Positions 1 to 8,100 of a stretch of DNA of 13,508 bases are shown piece by piece. The stretch covers positions 1 to 13,508 of the forward strand of contig JWZX01002427.1 of the NCBI GenBank assembly GCA_001275005.1. The letters are read 5' to 3'. The notes under the pieces were generated by a model. That model made no database searches, was not told the origin of the DNA, and saw only the letters and a list, made by a program, of their open reading frames with translations. How positions within the stretch are numbered: the stretch's first letter is position 1; every line of letters begins with the position of its first letter. Position numbers and translations under genes: made by a program. The stretch comes from Chrysochromulina tobinii. Lineage: Eukaryota > Haptophyta > Prymnesiales > Chrysochromulinaceae.

Positions 1-2
1 CG

Positions 3-1940
3 ATGGCGGACCCGCTCTCCCGTGAGAATGGCCTCGATGCCTTCCTGGTCGAAGTGCAGCGGCGCGCCTTCGTCGTACCGCCTGCCGTACTCCAGGGCAT
101 GCCAGACGCTGGCCGGGTGCGCACGCTCGACATGTCGGCGCCGTTCAATGCGGCGGACATGGCGGCCATCGAAGCGCTCTCGCGTACGCGCGTGGACATG
201 GCGGAACTCTCGCGCCAGCTCCCGGCGATCGTATGCATCCAATCCAGGATCCGAGGATGGCTCGTGCGGTACCCTCTGCGGGCGTGCCGGCTCGCGCGGG
301 CGAACACTCGCGCCATACGGGAGCAGGAACACGACGAAGGATTTGAGCCCTTTCGCATGTGCACCTACGGCCCTTTATCGCGGGCTTACCTCCGAAACCT
401 GGCTTTCGTTCCGGAAAAGATCCCGGAGAAGATCCCTTCGGGCCCCAATATCCCGGGCTTCATTGCGGCGCGTGGGGGGCATAAGACCGTGCGCCGCGGA
501 CGGCGAGGCTCGGGGCTCAAAACCGCAGTCCTTGCGTCGCTGCTCGGATGCGGCATGGCGATGCCTGCTCGGGATGGCTACTCGGCGCAACAGGCCTCGG
601 TGCCGTACCCACGGGCGATCCTTTACGATGGCCTGCCGGCTCAGTACTTGCCTCTCATGGACGAGCTCATGGGCAACCGGCTGGCGGTCAAGTCGATGGG
701 CAAGGTCGACATCGCCTTCGAGAAGTACTGGAAGCCCCTCACGGTGGAGTTTGGATGGCCCGAGATCATCTTGACGGACGACCCGGAGCGGGCGGGCAAG
801 TTAGCTACCTTTGTGCTCCGTATGCTCGAGAACAAGAAGTTGGTGGCGGACTCGATCCAGACGTACGTGTGGGGCCTCCGGTGGAAGATGAAACTCGAGC
901 ACCAGGCGGACCCCGTGTTTGGCGTGATGCACTGGCACGACTTTATGGTGAGTGTTCGCGTACGTGCACACGTTCCGCACGAGCCTCGACGGGCCCTCCC
1001 GATGCGCCTCATTCTGGCCATGCTCGCGACGGTGGACATGGACGTGTTCTGGGAGGTCCAATTCGCGTTCTTCCTCATCATCTTGCTGGGCACCTTTTCC
1101 CGCTCCGAGTGCCCTTGCCCGAAGACCTTCACGGGCAAGGACCGGTGGAACCCTGACAAGCATTGGATGGTGCGTGACATCGCTATCCAGCTCGTGGCCG
1201 GCGCGTACGTTCTCGCGATCCGCTTCAAGGCTATCAAGCAGGATCGCCGTATCGAACGCCCGGAAGCACGTGGAGATCATCGCCTTGAAGTGGCGCGGGG
1301 CGGGGCGGCCAAGGGCGGCAACGACTTCTCCTACATCGGGGATGCGCCCGGGCATGAGCTCAGCCCTTTCAAGTGGTACGCGGCCCTCATGCGCTTTTAC
1401 ACGGGCCCAAGGGACGCGGATTCCCCTTTCTTCATGGCGAAGGACAGAACTCGGCCCTACACCTACTCTGCGGCACAAAAGGACCTTAAGGTCATGCTCG
1501 CACGGGTGTCGCCGGAGGACACGGACTTTGGCTACCATGGCGTACGTGTCGAAGGCTGGAACCGCGCGTCGGCAGATAATGCGGATTTGGCGGAGGCCCA
1601 CGGAGGCTGGAAGCCGGGCAACGCGTCTCGCTACTCTCGCTTCAACTTGGGGGATGTGTTCAATATCTTCCCAAAGATGGTTCAGGCCCCCGAGCCCGTC
1701 GTTCCAGTGGTCGCGTGCTGGGCGACGGCGCCCCCCGAGGGGAGTGATGGTGAGGTCGAAGACGAAGAGGAGGACGACGAGGAGGACGAGGAGGACGAGG
1801 AGGAACAGGAGGAACCCGCGCCAGTGGCTGTGCCAACGCCCGGGGTTAACCTGCAGCCTGGGGGTGCGCTTGTCGGAACCGAGGCCATCGCGTCGCCTAT
1901 CGGACGGGCGCTTAACCGGCTACATCGGCTCCTCAATTGA
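3..1940 (+). CDS. Eukaryotic tyrosine recombinase (mobile-element type) with N-terminal IQ motif and acidic tail
   Basis: This 645-residue frame reads as a DNA strand-exchange enzyme of the tyrosine recombinase (phage-integrase fold) family. Seen: a core-binding-like helical region at about residues 240-345, ending in VPHEPRRALP. A catalytic block follows, with box-I Arg367 in FSRSEC (Glu369 after it), Lys412 in FKAIKQDR as the likely beta-hairpin lysine, His512-x-x-Arg515 in GYHGVR, Trp536 in HGGWK at the His/Trp position, and nucleophile Tyr544 in SRYSRF. The order and spacing fit the family, so the enzyme looks catalytically intact. Residues 79-89 (IQSRIRGWLVR) match the IQ consensus exactly. 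Residues about 583-605 are almost all Asp/Glu. The ATG at position 3 is the first in the window and the frame is open to the edge, so the real start may lie upstream. Known: such genes occur as Crypton-like or DIRS-like elements in protists. Inferred: a mobile or domesticated copy. Its protein is less alanine-rich than its neighbours' products. No terminal repeats were recognised. Confidence 0.8.
   Translation: MADPLSRENGLDAFLVEVQRRAFVVPPAVLQGMPDAGRVRTLDMSAPFNAADMAAIEALSRTRVDMAELSRQLPAIVCIQSRIRGWLVRYPLRACRLARANTRAIREQEHDEGFEPFRMCTYGPLSRAYLRNLAFVPEKIPEKIPSGPNIPGFIAARGGHKTVRRGRRGSGLKTAVLASLLGCGMAMPARDGYSAQQASVPYPRAILYDGLPAQYLPLMDELMGNRLAVKSMGKVDIAFEKYWKPLTVEFGWPEIILTDDPERAGKLATFVLRMLENKKLVADSIQTYVWGLRWKMKLEHQADPVFGVMHWHDFMVSVRVRAHVPHEPRRALPMRLILAMLATVDMDVFWEVQFAFFLIILLGTFSRSECPCPKTFTGKDRWNPDKHWMVRDIAIQLVAGAYVLAIRFKAIKQDRRIERPEARGDHRLEVARGGAAKGGNDFSYIGDAPGHELSPFKWYAALMRFYTGPRDADSPFFMAKDRTRPYTYSAAQKDLKVMLARVSPEDTDFGYHGVRVEGWNRASADNADLAEAHGGWKPGNASRYSRFNLGDVFNIFPKMVQAPEPVVPVVACWATAPPEGSDGEVEDEEEDDEEDEEDEEEQEEPAPVAVPTPGVNLQPGGALVGTEAIASPIGRALNRLHRLLN
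237..269 (+). other. IQ motif (calmodulin-binding type) within the recombinase
   Basis: Residues 79-89 of the recombinase read IQSRIRGWLVR, matching IQxxxRGxxxR at every fixed position, with hydrophobic residues (IVC) just before it. This short motif binds calmodulin or related EF-hand proteins in many eukaryotic proteins. A single copy may be chance, and function is not shown. Confidence 0.5.
1752..1815 (+). repeat. GAG/GAC microsatellite coding an acidic tract
   Basis: This is a run of GAG, GAC and GAA codons with an imperfect 9-base period (gaggaggac). It encodes an almost uninterrupted Asp/Glu stretch in the tail of the recombinase, after the catalytic tyrosine. Length probably varies between alleles by slippage. 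Confidence 0.8.
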
Positions 1941-2159
1941 GGCGCAAATTCTACCCGCCGGCTCAGTCGGGCTTCGGGGGAACGTTCAGCCCGCAGGGTC
2001 TTGGGGTCGTATTTGGGCTGGATCTTCGATCTTGGGATGTCGCGCTCACCAGGCTGCCTTTGTGTAGTTTGATGAACCTGCAATCACCAACCTACGCGAC
2101 CAAGTTTACTCACGTAGCGCGAAAACAAGTAAAAGACGAGGCGGCGCGCGCGGTGGGAA
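1941..2159. other. Spacer between recombinase and Hsp20-like gene
   Basis: The 219 bases between the recombinase stop and the next start codon are AT-richer than the flanking genes near their right end, around 2060-2130. They probably hold the 3' end of the recombinase unit and the promoter or leader of the next gene. I see no clear terminal inverted repeat, terminator or polyadenylation signal here. Confidence 0.4.
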
Positions 2160-3041
2160 ATGAGCGCTCTACGCAAAAAGATCGCCGAGAAGAAGGCGCT
2201 CAGCGAGGCTCAAAAAAAGCCGCCGTCGCCCCCTCCTCCTCCTCCCCCCCCGCCGCCGCCGCCAGCGCAACAGGACCATGCTGAGGAATCGCGGCTCGCC
2301 GCCGCTCCGTCACCTGCTTCCACGCTGCCGCCTCCGCCTCCGCCACCGGTGTCAAAGGCCACCCCGCGGCCATCGAACAGCAGCGGCTTGAAGCAAGGCT
2401 GGCTCTCCAAAGGACTGCTGTACCCTGAGGGCTCTTCTGAAGCGGCCCCCAAAATGTGGCGGGCCACTGACGCCGCCGAGCGCCCCAAGGTCTTTCAGGT
2501 GCTCTCGACGCCTGATGAGTACGAGGTGTGTGGCGACTTCTCTGCAGCAGGTCGGTTCATCGGCAAGGAGGATTTCAGAGTGACGCGCGACGGCCTGCGG
2601 CTGCGCATCCAGGGCAACCCAAACGAGGACCCACAGTCGCTCGTTGCGGGGCTCGACGAGGTCGTCACGCTGCCCATCGATGCTGCCTTCGAGGGCATGA
2701 GCGCCGAGTACACGAAGACCTTTGCGCTCTCGATTCGCATTCCGCGCTCGCGCGAGGTGCAGGAGCTGCTCGCGCAGCTCTCCGTAGAAGAGCGCGAGGC
2801 CATCGAGGCGCGGCTCGCCGACCCGCCCATCGAGCCGCTGCTGCGCGAGCTGCCCGCCGCTGCAGACGCGCCCGTCCACGAGACCGCCACTGGAGCGAGC
2901 GCCGTGGCAAGCGCGCCCTTGGCCGCCGCCTGCGCGTCCTTGGCTGGTGCTGATGATGCTCCCGCGAATGCCGCAGCTGATGAGCCGCCCCAGCTGCCGG
3001 CCGAGGTCAGTGCCGTGCGAGCAGCGGAGGCGGACGCGTAA
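2160..3041 (+). CDS. Hsp20/p23-like domain protein with polyproline N-terminus
   Basis: A 293-residue protein of unknown function. Seen: a basic N-terminal helix (residues 1-20), then a Ser/Pro run of about 15 residues and a second proline run near 57-63. A short motif at 77-89, LKQGWLSKGLLYP, precedes an alpha-crystallin/CS-like beta-sandwich at about 112-196. That domain opens with a DEYEVCGDF strand, continues with EDFRVTRDGLRLRIQG, and closes with VTLPIDAAFEGMSAEYTK and LSIRIPR. This order matches the Hsp20 pattern, in which the last strand normally ends in I-x-I-P-K/R. A helical segment (about 198-232) and an Ala/Pro-rich tail follow. The ATG at 2160 has A at -3 (gaaATGA). Known: Hsp20 and p23 folds act as chaperones or co-chaperones, usually in the cytosol. 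Inferred: a small-chaperone-like or adaptor protein whose polyproline stretch could bind profilin, SH3 or WW partners. The fold call is moderate and the function unknown. Confidence 0.65.
   Translation: MSALRKKIAEKKALSEAQKKPPSPPPPPPPPPPPPAQQDHAEESRLAAAPSPASTLPPPPPPPVSKATPRPSNSSGLKQGWLSKGLLYPEGSSEAAPKMWRATDAAERPKVFQVLSTPDEYEVCGDFSAAGRFIGKEDFRVTRDGLRLRIQGNPNEDPQSLVAGLDEVVTLPIDAAFEGMSAEYTKTFALSIRIPRSREVQELLAQLSVEEREAIEARLADPPIEPLLRELPAAADAPVHETATGASAVASAPLAAACASLAGADDAPANAAADEPPQLPAEVSAVRAAEADA
2220..2264 (+). repeat. Polyproline-coding CCN microsatellite
   Basis: A run of CCT, CCC and CCG codons gives an almost pure proline stretch at residues 21-35 of the Hsp20-like protein. Single-base C runs inside it are prone to slippage and sequencing error, so the exact length and upstream frame should be treated with some caution. 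Confidence 0.8.
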
Positions 3042-3364
3042 CGGACGACGGTGATGCAGCCGACGCCGCTTGAAAAAGCGCATCTCTGGGTGTCATTGTC
3101 CCCGCGTCCGGGAGCAGCGTACTGCCCTGAGCCGACCCATCTTGCCAGCCAGAATTGTCAGGGATCTTTATGTTTGCGTGCATAGACAGTGTAAAGGTCT
3201 CTCGTAGCCGATCGTACACATAGGTTAATAGGTTAGAGTCGCCCAGCGCATGCCAGCGGAGCCTGAGTGAGCCTGAGTGAGTGAGCGCCGTCCTTTTTGA
3301 ACAACAAAGATTCGCACGAAGAAATTCTCCGATCTCGCTATGTATCTTCGCGCCACAGAACAAA
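3042..3364. other. Intergenic spacer with a 10-base tandem repeat
   Basis: This is the 3' flank of the Hsp20-like gene and the likely promoter and leader of the membrane-protein gene. It is AT-richer than the coding DNA. It contains a perfect 10-base duplication, gcctgagtga, at 3261-3280, and a near-duplicated taggttaataggttag at 3222-3237. No convincing TATA box, RNA gene or coding frame was seen. Confidence 0.4.
3261..3280 (+). repeat. 10-base tandem duplication upstream of the membrane-protein gene
   Basis: Two exact copies of gcctgagtga lie side by side, followed by another gtgag. They sit about 85 bases before the preferred start codon at 3365. It may be a simple duplication or a paired regulatory site; the sequence alone cannot decide. 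Confidence 0.6.
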
Positions 3365-4375
3365 ATGGCAGCCGACGCGATGTTTAGAGGAGAAGCGCCC
3401 GTTGCTGAGCCGCCCCTTGCGGCCGCCGAGTGGGTTGCCGCCGGCTTGCTGCTGGCCATCCTCCTCGGCACATTCCTGCGCGTCACCTCCGCTTGCACCA
3501 ACTGGATGGAAGGGCTGCTGCGCTGGCACCAGCACGACGAAAAGATGCCGGTGGGCAAGCCTGTGGCGGTCGCGCGCTCGTCATCGGGTGCTGCTCCGCT
3601 CGAAGAACAGCTCGCCACGGTGCTCAGGCGTGAAGCTGACCTTAACGCGGCACTTGGACACGTGCGGACTCGTGCCTCGAGGCTGAAGCACAAGTTGGGG
3701 CAGGTCGAGGAGCCATCAACAGTGCGCATGTCCTCTGCTGCGAAGGTGGGCGCTGGGTACGATCCCAGGGCCGTCGTGCCTGATTTGCCCACGCCTCCCA
3801 TGACCGCAGCACGGCAGGAGGTGGCGGCCGCACGGCAGGCCATCCTGCTGCGCGCGGCGGCGCTGCAAGCAGTCGCGAGCCGAGCTGCGTCGGAGGCGGC
3901 TGCCGCCCGCGCAGTGGCGCTTGAGGCGGCGGCCGACGCAGCGGCAGCGCGTGAGGCAGCCAGTCAAGCTGCCGCAGACGAGTGGGCGGAGGCAGCCGCG
4001 GCCGCGGCCATGGCGGGCCGGGCGGAGGCGCTGTTGTGGGGCGCGGCGGATCCGGTGGGGGGGGAGGCACAGGGGGCGGAGGCGGAAGCGGAGGCGGCGC
4101 TGCACGAGATGGATGGTATCGGGGCGTCCGAGGGCGGGTGGATCCCCCTTGGCGAATGGGGCGGCCTGAGCGACGGCTCGACCTCAGCCGACGAGATGGA
4201 CGTTCTCGAGGCGCCCGCAGCATCGCACCGTCCCGGCTGCCTTCTTGCACCGGACGCGGCGAGCCTGCCTCCCCCCTTCGCCTTCCTGGCCGCTGCCAGC
4301 GCCCGCGAAGATGATTCCCGGCACCGAGAATCGAGGCACCGAGAATCATGCAAGGCCGCCTCGCGGAGAGGATGA
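3365..4375 (+). CDS. Single-pass membrane protein with coiled coil and Ala-rich helical region
   Basis: I do not recognise this protein. Seen, numbered from the start chosen here: a transmembrane helix at about 23-42 (WVAAGLLLAILLGTFLRV) after a short N-terminus, and a tryptophan-containing stretch (46-54). A charged coiled coil follows at about 79-116 (from LEEQLATVLRREADL onward), then a long Ala-rich, heptad-like helix at about 146-230. The tail is Gly/Ser/acidic and ends with a duplicated RHRES motif. The frame opens earlier, with an ATG at 3281 adding 28 residues. I prefer 3365 because aaaATGG is a strong Kozak match and the upstream part is AT-richer and reads like a leader. The protein would be anchored by its N-terminus with a long helical tail on one side. 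The Ala-rich part may reflect GC-driven codon bias as much as function. It has no evident link to its neighbours. Confidence 0.55.
   Translation: MAADAMFRGEAPVAEPPLAAAEWVAAGLLLAILLGTFLRVTSACTNWMEGLLRWHQHDEKMPVGKPVAVARSSSGAAPLEEQLATVLRREADLNAALGHVRTRASRLKHKLGQVEEPSTVRMSSAAKVGAGYDPRAVVPDLPTPPMTAARQEVAAARQAILLRAAALQAVASRAASEAAAARAVALEAAADAAAAREAASQAAADEWAEAAAAAAMAGRAEALLWGAADPVGGEAQGAEAEAEAALHEMDGIGASEGGWIPLGEWGGLSDGSTSADEMDVLEAPAASHRPGCLLAPDAASLPPPFAFLAAASAREDDSRHRESRHRESCKAASRRG
4320..4349 (+). repeat. 15-base in-frame duplication coding RHRES-RHRES
   Basis: Two near-identical 15-base units (ggcaccgagaatcga, then the same with its last two bases changed) sit near the 3' end of the membrane-protein gene. 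They duplicate the peptide RHRES. The unit is a multiple of three, so the frame is kept. Confidence 0.7.
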
Positions 4376-5114
4376 TGTGCCTGAAGGCCACGCAGTGCAT
4401 GCTCGAAGCGCATGCGGCATGACTGAAATGTCGTGTGCACTGGATGGAGTCGAAGGAGACTTCCGACGTGTCGCCGACGAGACCCGCGAACGACGTGGAC
4501 CTCAGCTACCGAGAGCTCGCGTGCCCGGGGCACATGCCCCAAACAGCTGTACCGACTGCGACTCCCACACACGTCGGATCACGTACAACGCGGAACAAAC
4601 CGAAGCGAATGTAAAATTTACGATAATATTAGGTTGACGGTTGAGGTTCATACTATAGTAGTATTCGAATCGAGCCGGTTACGAGCCGGGAGCCGCTGTG
4701 ACCTGCACCCGTGGTACTGCACCAGCAATATTGTGGCACCCGGCAGCCTGTTCACCCGCTGAGATATTGGATTACTAGCGGATAGTACGCTTACCGGATT
4801 TGCAAATGGATCTCCCGGCGGGGTTCCGGACACGGGATTGAGAGCCAGTTTTAACCGTTGGCGGGCTTGGGGGTCCTCTTGGGGTCCTCTAAGCCCCCCC
4901 AAGGAGGGCGAACACACAGAGGCCTCAAGGCGAGCGAGCCTATGGAGTTGAATAGGTTTCTCTAAGGTTTCTCTCGAGCGCTAGACCGCGGGGCGGGCGC
5001 TAGACGGCTAGAGGTAATAATAAATCTCCCGATGTGCGATGAAAGGCGAACATGTGTTCCCGGTGCGGCACTATTTAGGGAAGGAGGAAGTCCGCACCCA
5101 ACTCCCTCTTTTCA
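4376..5114. other. 739-base intergenic spacer with short direct repeats and a weak hairpin
   Basis: No credible gene is seen on either strand. The stretch at 4600-4850 is clearly AT-richer than the coding regions. Near the right end are a doubled ggggtcctct (about 4870-4890), a doubled aggtttctct (4954-4974) and a doubled gcgctagac (4978-5005). An 8-base stem, cttggggg (4866-4873) against cccccaag (4896-4903), could form a hairpin with a 22-base loop. The last 110 bases probably hold the promoter and leader of the giant gene. Out-of-frame ATGs at 5039 and 5051 would compete with the start at 5115 if transcribed. Confidence 0.45.
4866..5005. repeat. Cluster of short direct repeats upstream of the giant gene
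   Basis: Three different short direct repeats occur within 140 bases: ggggtcctct twice at about 4870-4890, aggtttctct twice with an 11-base period (4954-4963 and 4965-4974), and gcgctagac twice (4978-4986 and 4997-5005). They lie 110-250 bases before the start codon at 5115. They could be transcription-factor sites or traces of replication slippage. Confidence 0.45.
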
Positions 5115-8100
5115 ATGGATGGACTCAAAGTGGGAGTCTACACCGACTCCAATGTGACGCGCTTCTGCTTGGGGCTAGCGGCTTTCTCTGGCCTAGTCGC
5201 CGTCGGCAGCACCGCCTTCAGTCGCTACGGGCTGACGGGGCAGGAGCGGTTCCGACATTACCTCAGCTTTTACATGCGCCGGCACGCAGATTGGTGTGGC
5301 GTGGACGACGATCCAGGATATCGGCTCCATCGGCTGCTCGCCGCCATTCTCGCCGATCACTCACTGTTCCGCCTCGCCTTCCCATCCGGGTGGTCGCCGC
5401 TGCCGCCGGCGCCCTTTACGCGCCGGCTGCTCGAGCTCCTGGCGCTCGTGCAGATGCACGGCATGGTCGGCATGATCTTCTTCGTGCCGCCAATCCGCGA
5501 CGCGATTCCCGTCGCCAGCTTGCCGTTTGCGATTCTCGCCGCACTGGCGTGCATTCTTGCACACGTGCTGCTGCGCGCGGCACATGAGCGGTTTCACGTG
5601 CAGTGGACGCTCGCTCTATACCGGCGGCACGACGAGCACGGCGGATGCGAGGGGCACATGCTGGCGCGCGCGGCCCTCGCGCACTTTGACGCCGCCCACA
5701 CGCTGCGCGACGTGCTGCGTAGCTGGCAGCGTGTGGCGCGGCAGCTCGGGCGACTCGAGGCGACGTTTGCGCGTCTTGCGTGTTCGAACGTGCTTCGCGG
5801 TTGGCGGGCGGCGTGCGCTGCAATCGAGGTGCTGGCGGCGGCGCAGCGGCTGCGCGTTCAGAAGGTGCACGCGTGGTCGCTGATCAAGCCCTCGTGGCTG
5901 CACGCGTGGTGCGACGACGTCGGGGAGCGCCTGCGGCCCCTGGGCGCGCAGCTTCGGCTCGCGATGCCTCTGCACGAAGGGCTGATCGACGCTCTCGCGA
6001 GGTCGACCCATGCGAAGCTCGCGCCGAGTGCGTCGGACCGGTTGCTCGAGCGGCCGGCCGTCATGCGCGCGAGGCTCTTCTTGGGGGCGCGCTGGGCGTT
6101 GGCCACGTGGGTGGCCTCGCTCCATTTGATGGCACGCGAGCTCGAAGCGAGGCGCGCCGCGCGTACCGCCCTTGGCGCGCACCGGACGGCGGTTGCGGCG
6201 CGGCGTGCGGCGTATGTGCTCGGTGTCGCGTGGGGTTTGCGCGCATGGGCCGAGGCTGTCGAGCTGCTGAATTCGGACGAGGCGGCGCTGCAGAGCATCT
6301 CGGCGCAGATGGGCCCCTTCGGCGCCGGACGAGGTCACGCCTTTGGACGAGGTCACGCGCGCGCGCCGAGTGAGAGTACCGGCGACTCCGAAGGGAGCGA
6401 CGACGACGCCGAGGACGCGGGCGCTGTCGCGGGCGCTGAGGACGGCAGCAGCGGCGGCTTTGGGCGACTCGCGCGTAGAGGCTCCCTCGCAGGCGCCATC
6501 GACCAAGGCACGCGCGTGTACGGCGGCGGCGCGAGCAGTGCGAGTGGCAGGAGCAGTGCAAGCAGCAGGGGCTGCCGCGGCGGCGCGGGCGATGCAGAGG
6601 AAGCGTCGAGGGCGAGCCCGTCGTCGGCGTGTGCGCTCGCTTGGACGGGCGTGAGCGCTCTCGAGCCCTACGCCCTGCTCGACGACCCTTCACGCTTGGC
6701 GGCCATCCAGCAGCACGCGATCGCTTCGCATCCAGAGCCGCCAGCGCGCGCGGCCCTCCAGCGCCCTCTCACGAGTGCTCTGCCCCATCCGGTCGGTGAG
6801 ACTCTTCTCTCGGTCGAGCGTGTGCGCTGCGTGCAGGCGGGCAAGGCGCCGCCGCCGTACGCGCGTGCGCAGGTGCGCATGGCGCTGCGCCGGGGCGAGG
6901 TGACACCGCGTGGTGCGCATGTCGAGGGGCAGCGATCCAAGCTGTTCTCACAGCTGGTGCGGCTGGCGGAGCGCATCGAGGTCCTCGCCCAACGCCAGCT
7001 GGAGGAGAGTGCGGTCGCCGCGGCCGCCGCGCAACAGTCGCCAGTGGCCGCCGTGGCACATGTGCAGCCGGCGGCGCTGCTCCTGACCGAGGGTGACGAC
7101 GCCGACCCGCTGGTGGCGTCTGTGTGCGAGCGGCTGCGTAGGGAGGTGAGCTGGCTGCATGCGGAGCGCATGCGCGTGCTGCAGCTCGCTGAGCTCCGGC
7201 CGGCGGCCGCCACGTGCCCAAAGGCCGACCCCAACGTAACGGCCGCCACGTGCCCAAAGGTCGACCCCAACGTAAAGCGGCAGCAGCCACCGTCGAGCGT
7301 GCAGCCCCGGGCAGTGCTGCTCGCCATCGACGCGCTGCTCCGCGACATCGACGCGGCAGCGCAGCTGATGCTCGTCGAGCGTCCCGAGGCGCTTGCCCTC
7401 CAGCGGCGGCTGCACGAGGCCGCGCACGCGAGGCAGCGCGAGCGGCAGGCGAACATGCTCGCGGCAAGGCGCGAGGAGCAGCAGCGGCATCAGCTGCGAG
7501 CACTCTACGAGGAGGCGCCGTCGGACTCCTTCGGACGCTCATTCTCATTCGGGCGTGTCGCGTCGGACTCATTCTCATTCGGGCGCTCCTCGTCCGCATC
7601 GGACGCCCGGAGCTTCTCCCGGGAGCCCACCATGGGCTCTTTCGTGCGACGGGGCCACGCCACTGGCCACGCCACAGGCCGCTCCTCGACGGATACCTCC
7701 GCTCGACCCCTCTACACGTGTCGCACACTACGCGGCGCCGCTGGGCGCCACGGACGCACGGGCATCGTCGACGAGGACTCCTTCTCCTTCTCAGGGTCAC
7801 CCTTGCGCGCCGGTACCTCGGCTGCCGCACGCCTCGGGCCTGATGCCCGAGGCGATCGGCACGAGCGGGCGGCGGCGGCGAAGCAGGCGGCGGCGGCGCC
7901 GAACACCCTCGAGTTCACCGAAGAGGAGGAGCGCTCGCTTGAGCGGACGTCTCGCACGCTGGACCGGTCCGCCCGGCTCGCTACCCTTTTGAAGCAGCGC
8001 GCCTCCATCGTCGACCTCATCGACCAGCACGCCGCAGCCCACGACGCCGCTGTGGCGGAGGTGGCTGCCGAGGCCGCGGCCGCCGCCGAGACCGCCGCCG

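Noticed and set aside
940-975. ATGGTGAGTG resembling a perfect splice donor inside the recombinase
   Set aside because: The protein reads smoothly through it (HDFMVSVRVRAHVPHEPRRALP), continuing the core-binding domain, and no matching acceptor with a break in coding quality follows.
3281-3364. Upstream in-frame ATG at 3281 for the membrane-protein gene
   Set aside because: Possible, but the added 28 residues come from AT-richer, leader-like DNA and the ATG at 3365 has a much better context (aaaATGG), so I chose the shorter form.
4655-4700. ttcgaatc element resembling a tRNA T-loop
   Set aside because: The flanking bases do not form a T-stem (tagta against cgagc), and no acceptor, D or anticodon arm could be placed.
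4866-4903. GC-rich hairpin as a bacterial-type terminator
   Set aside because: The stem is only 8 bases with a 22-base loop and no U-tract follows; the gene style is eukaryotic.
4648-4917. 89-codon minus-strand frame in the large spacer
   Set aside because: No recognisable motif, ordinary composition for random sequence, and it crosses the hairpin and the repeats. I treat it as non-coding.
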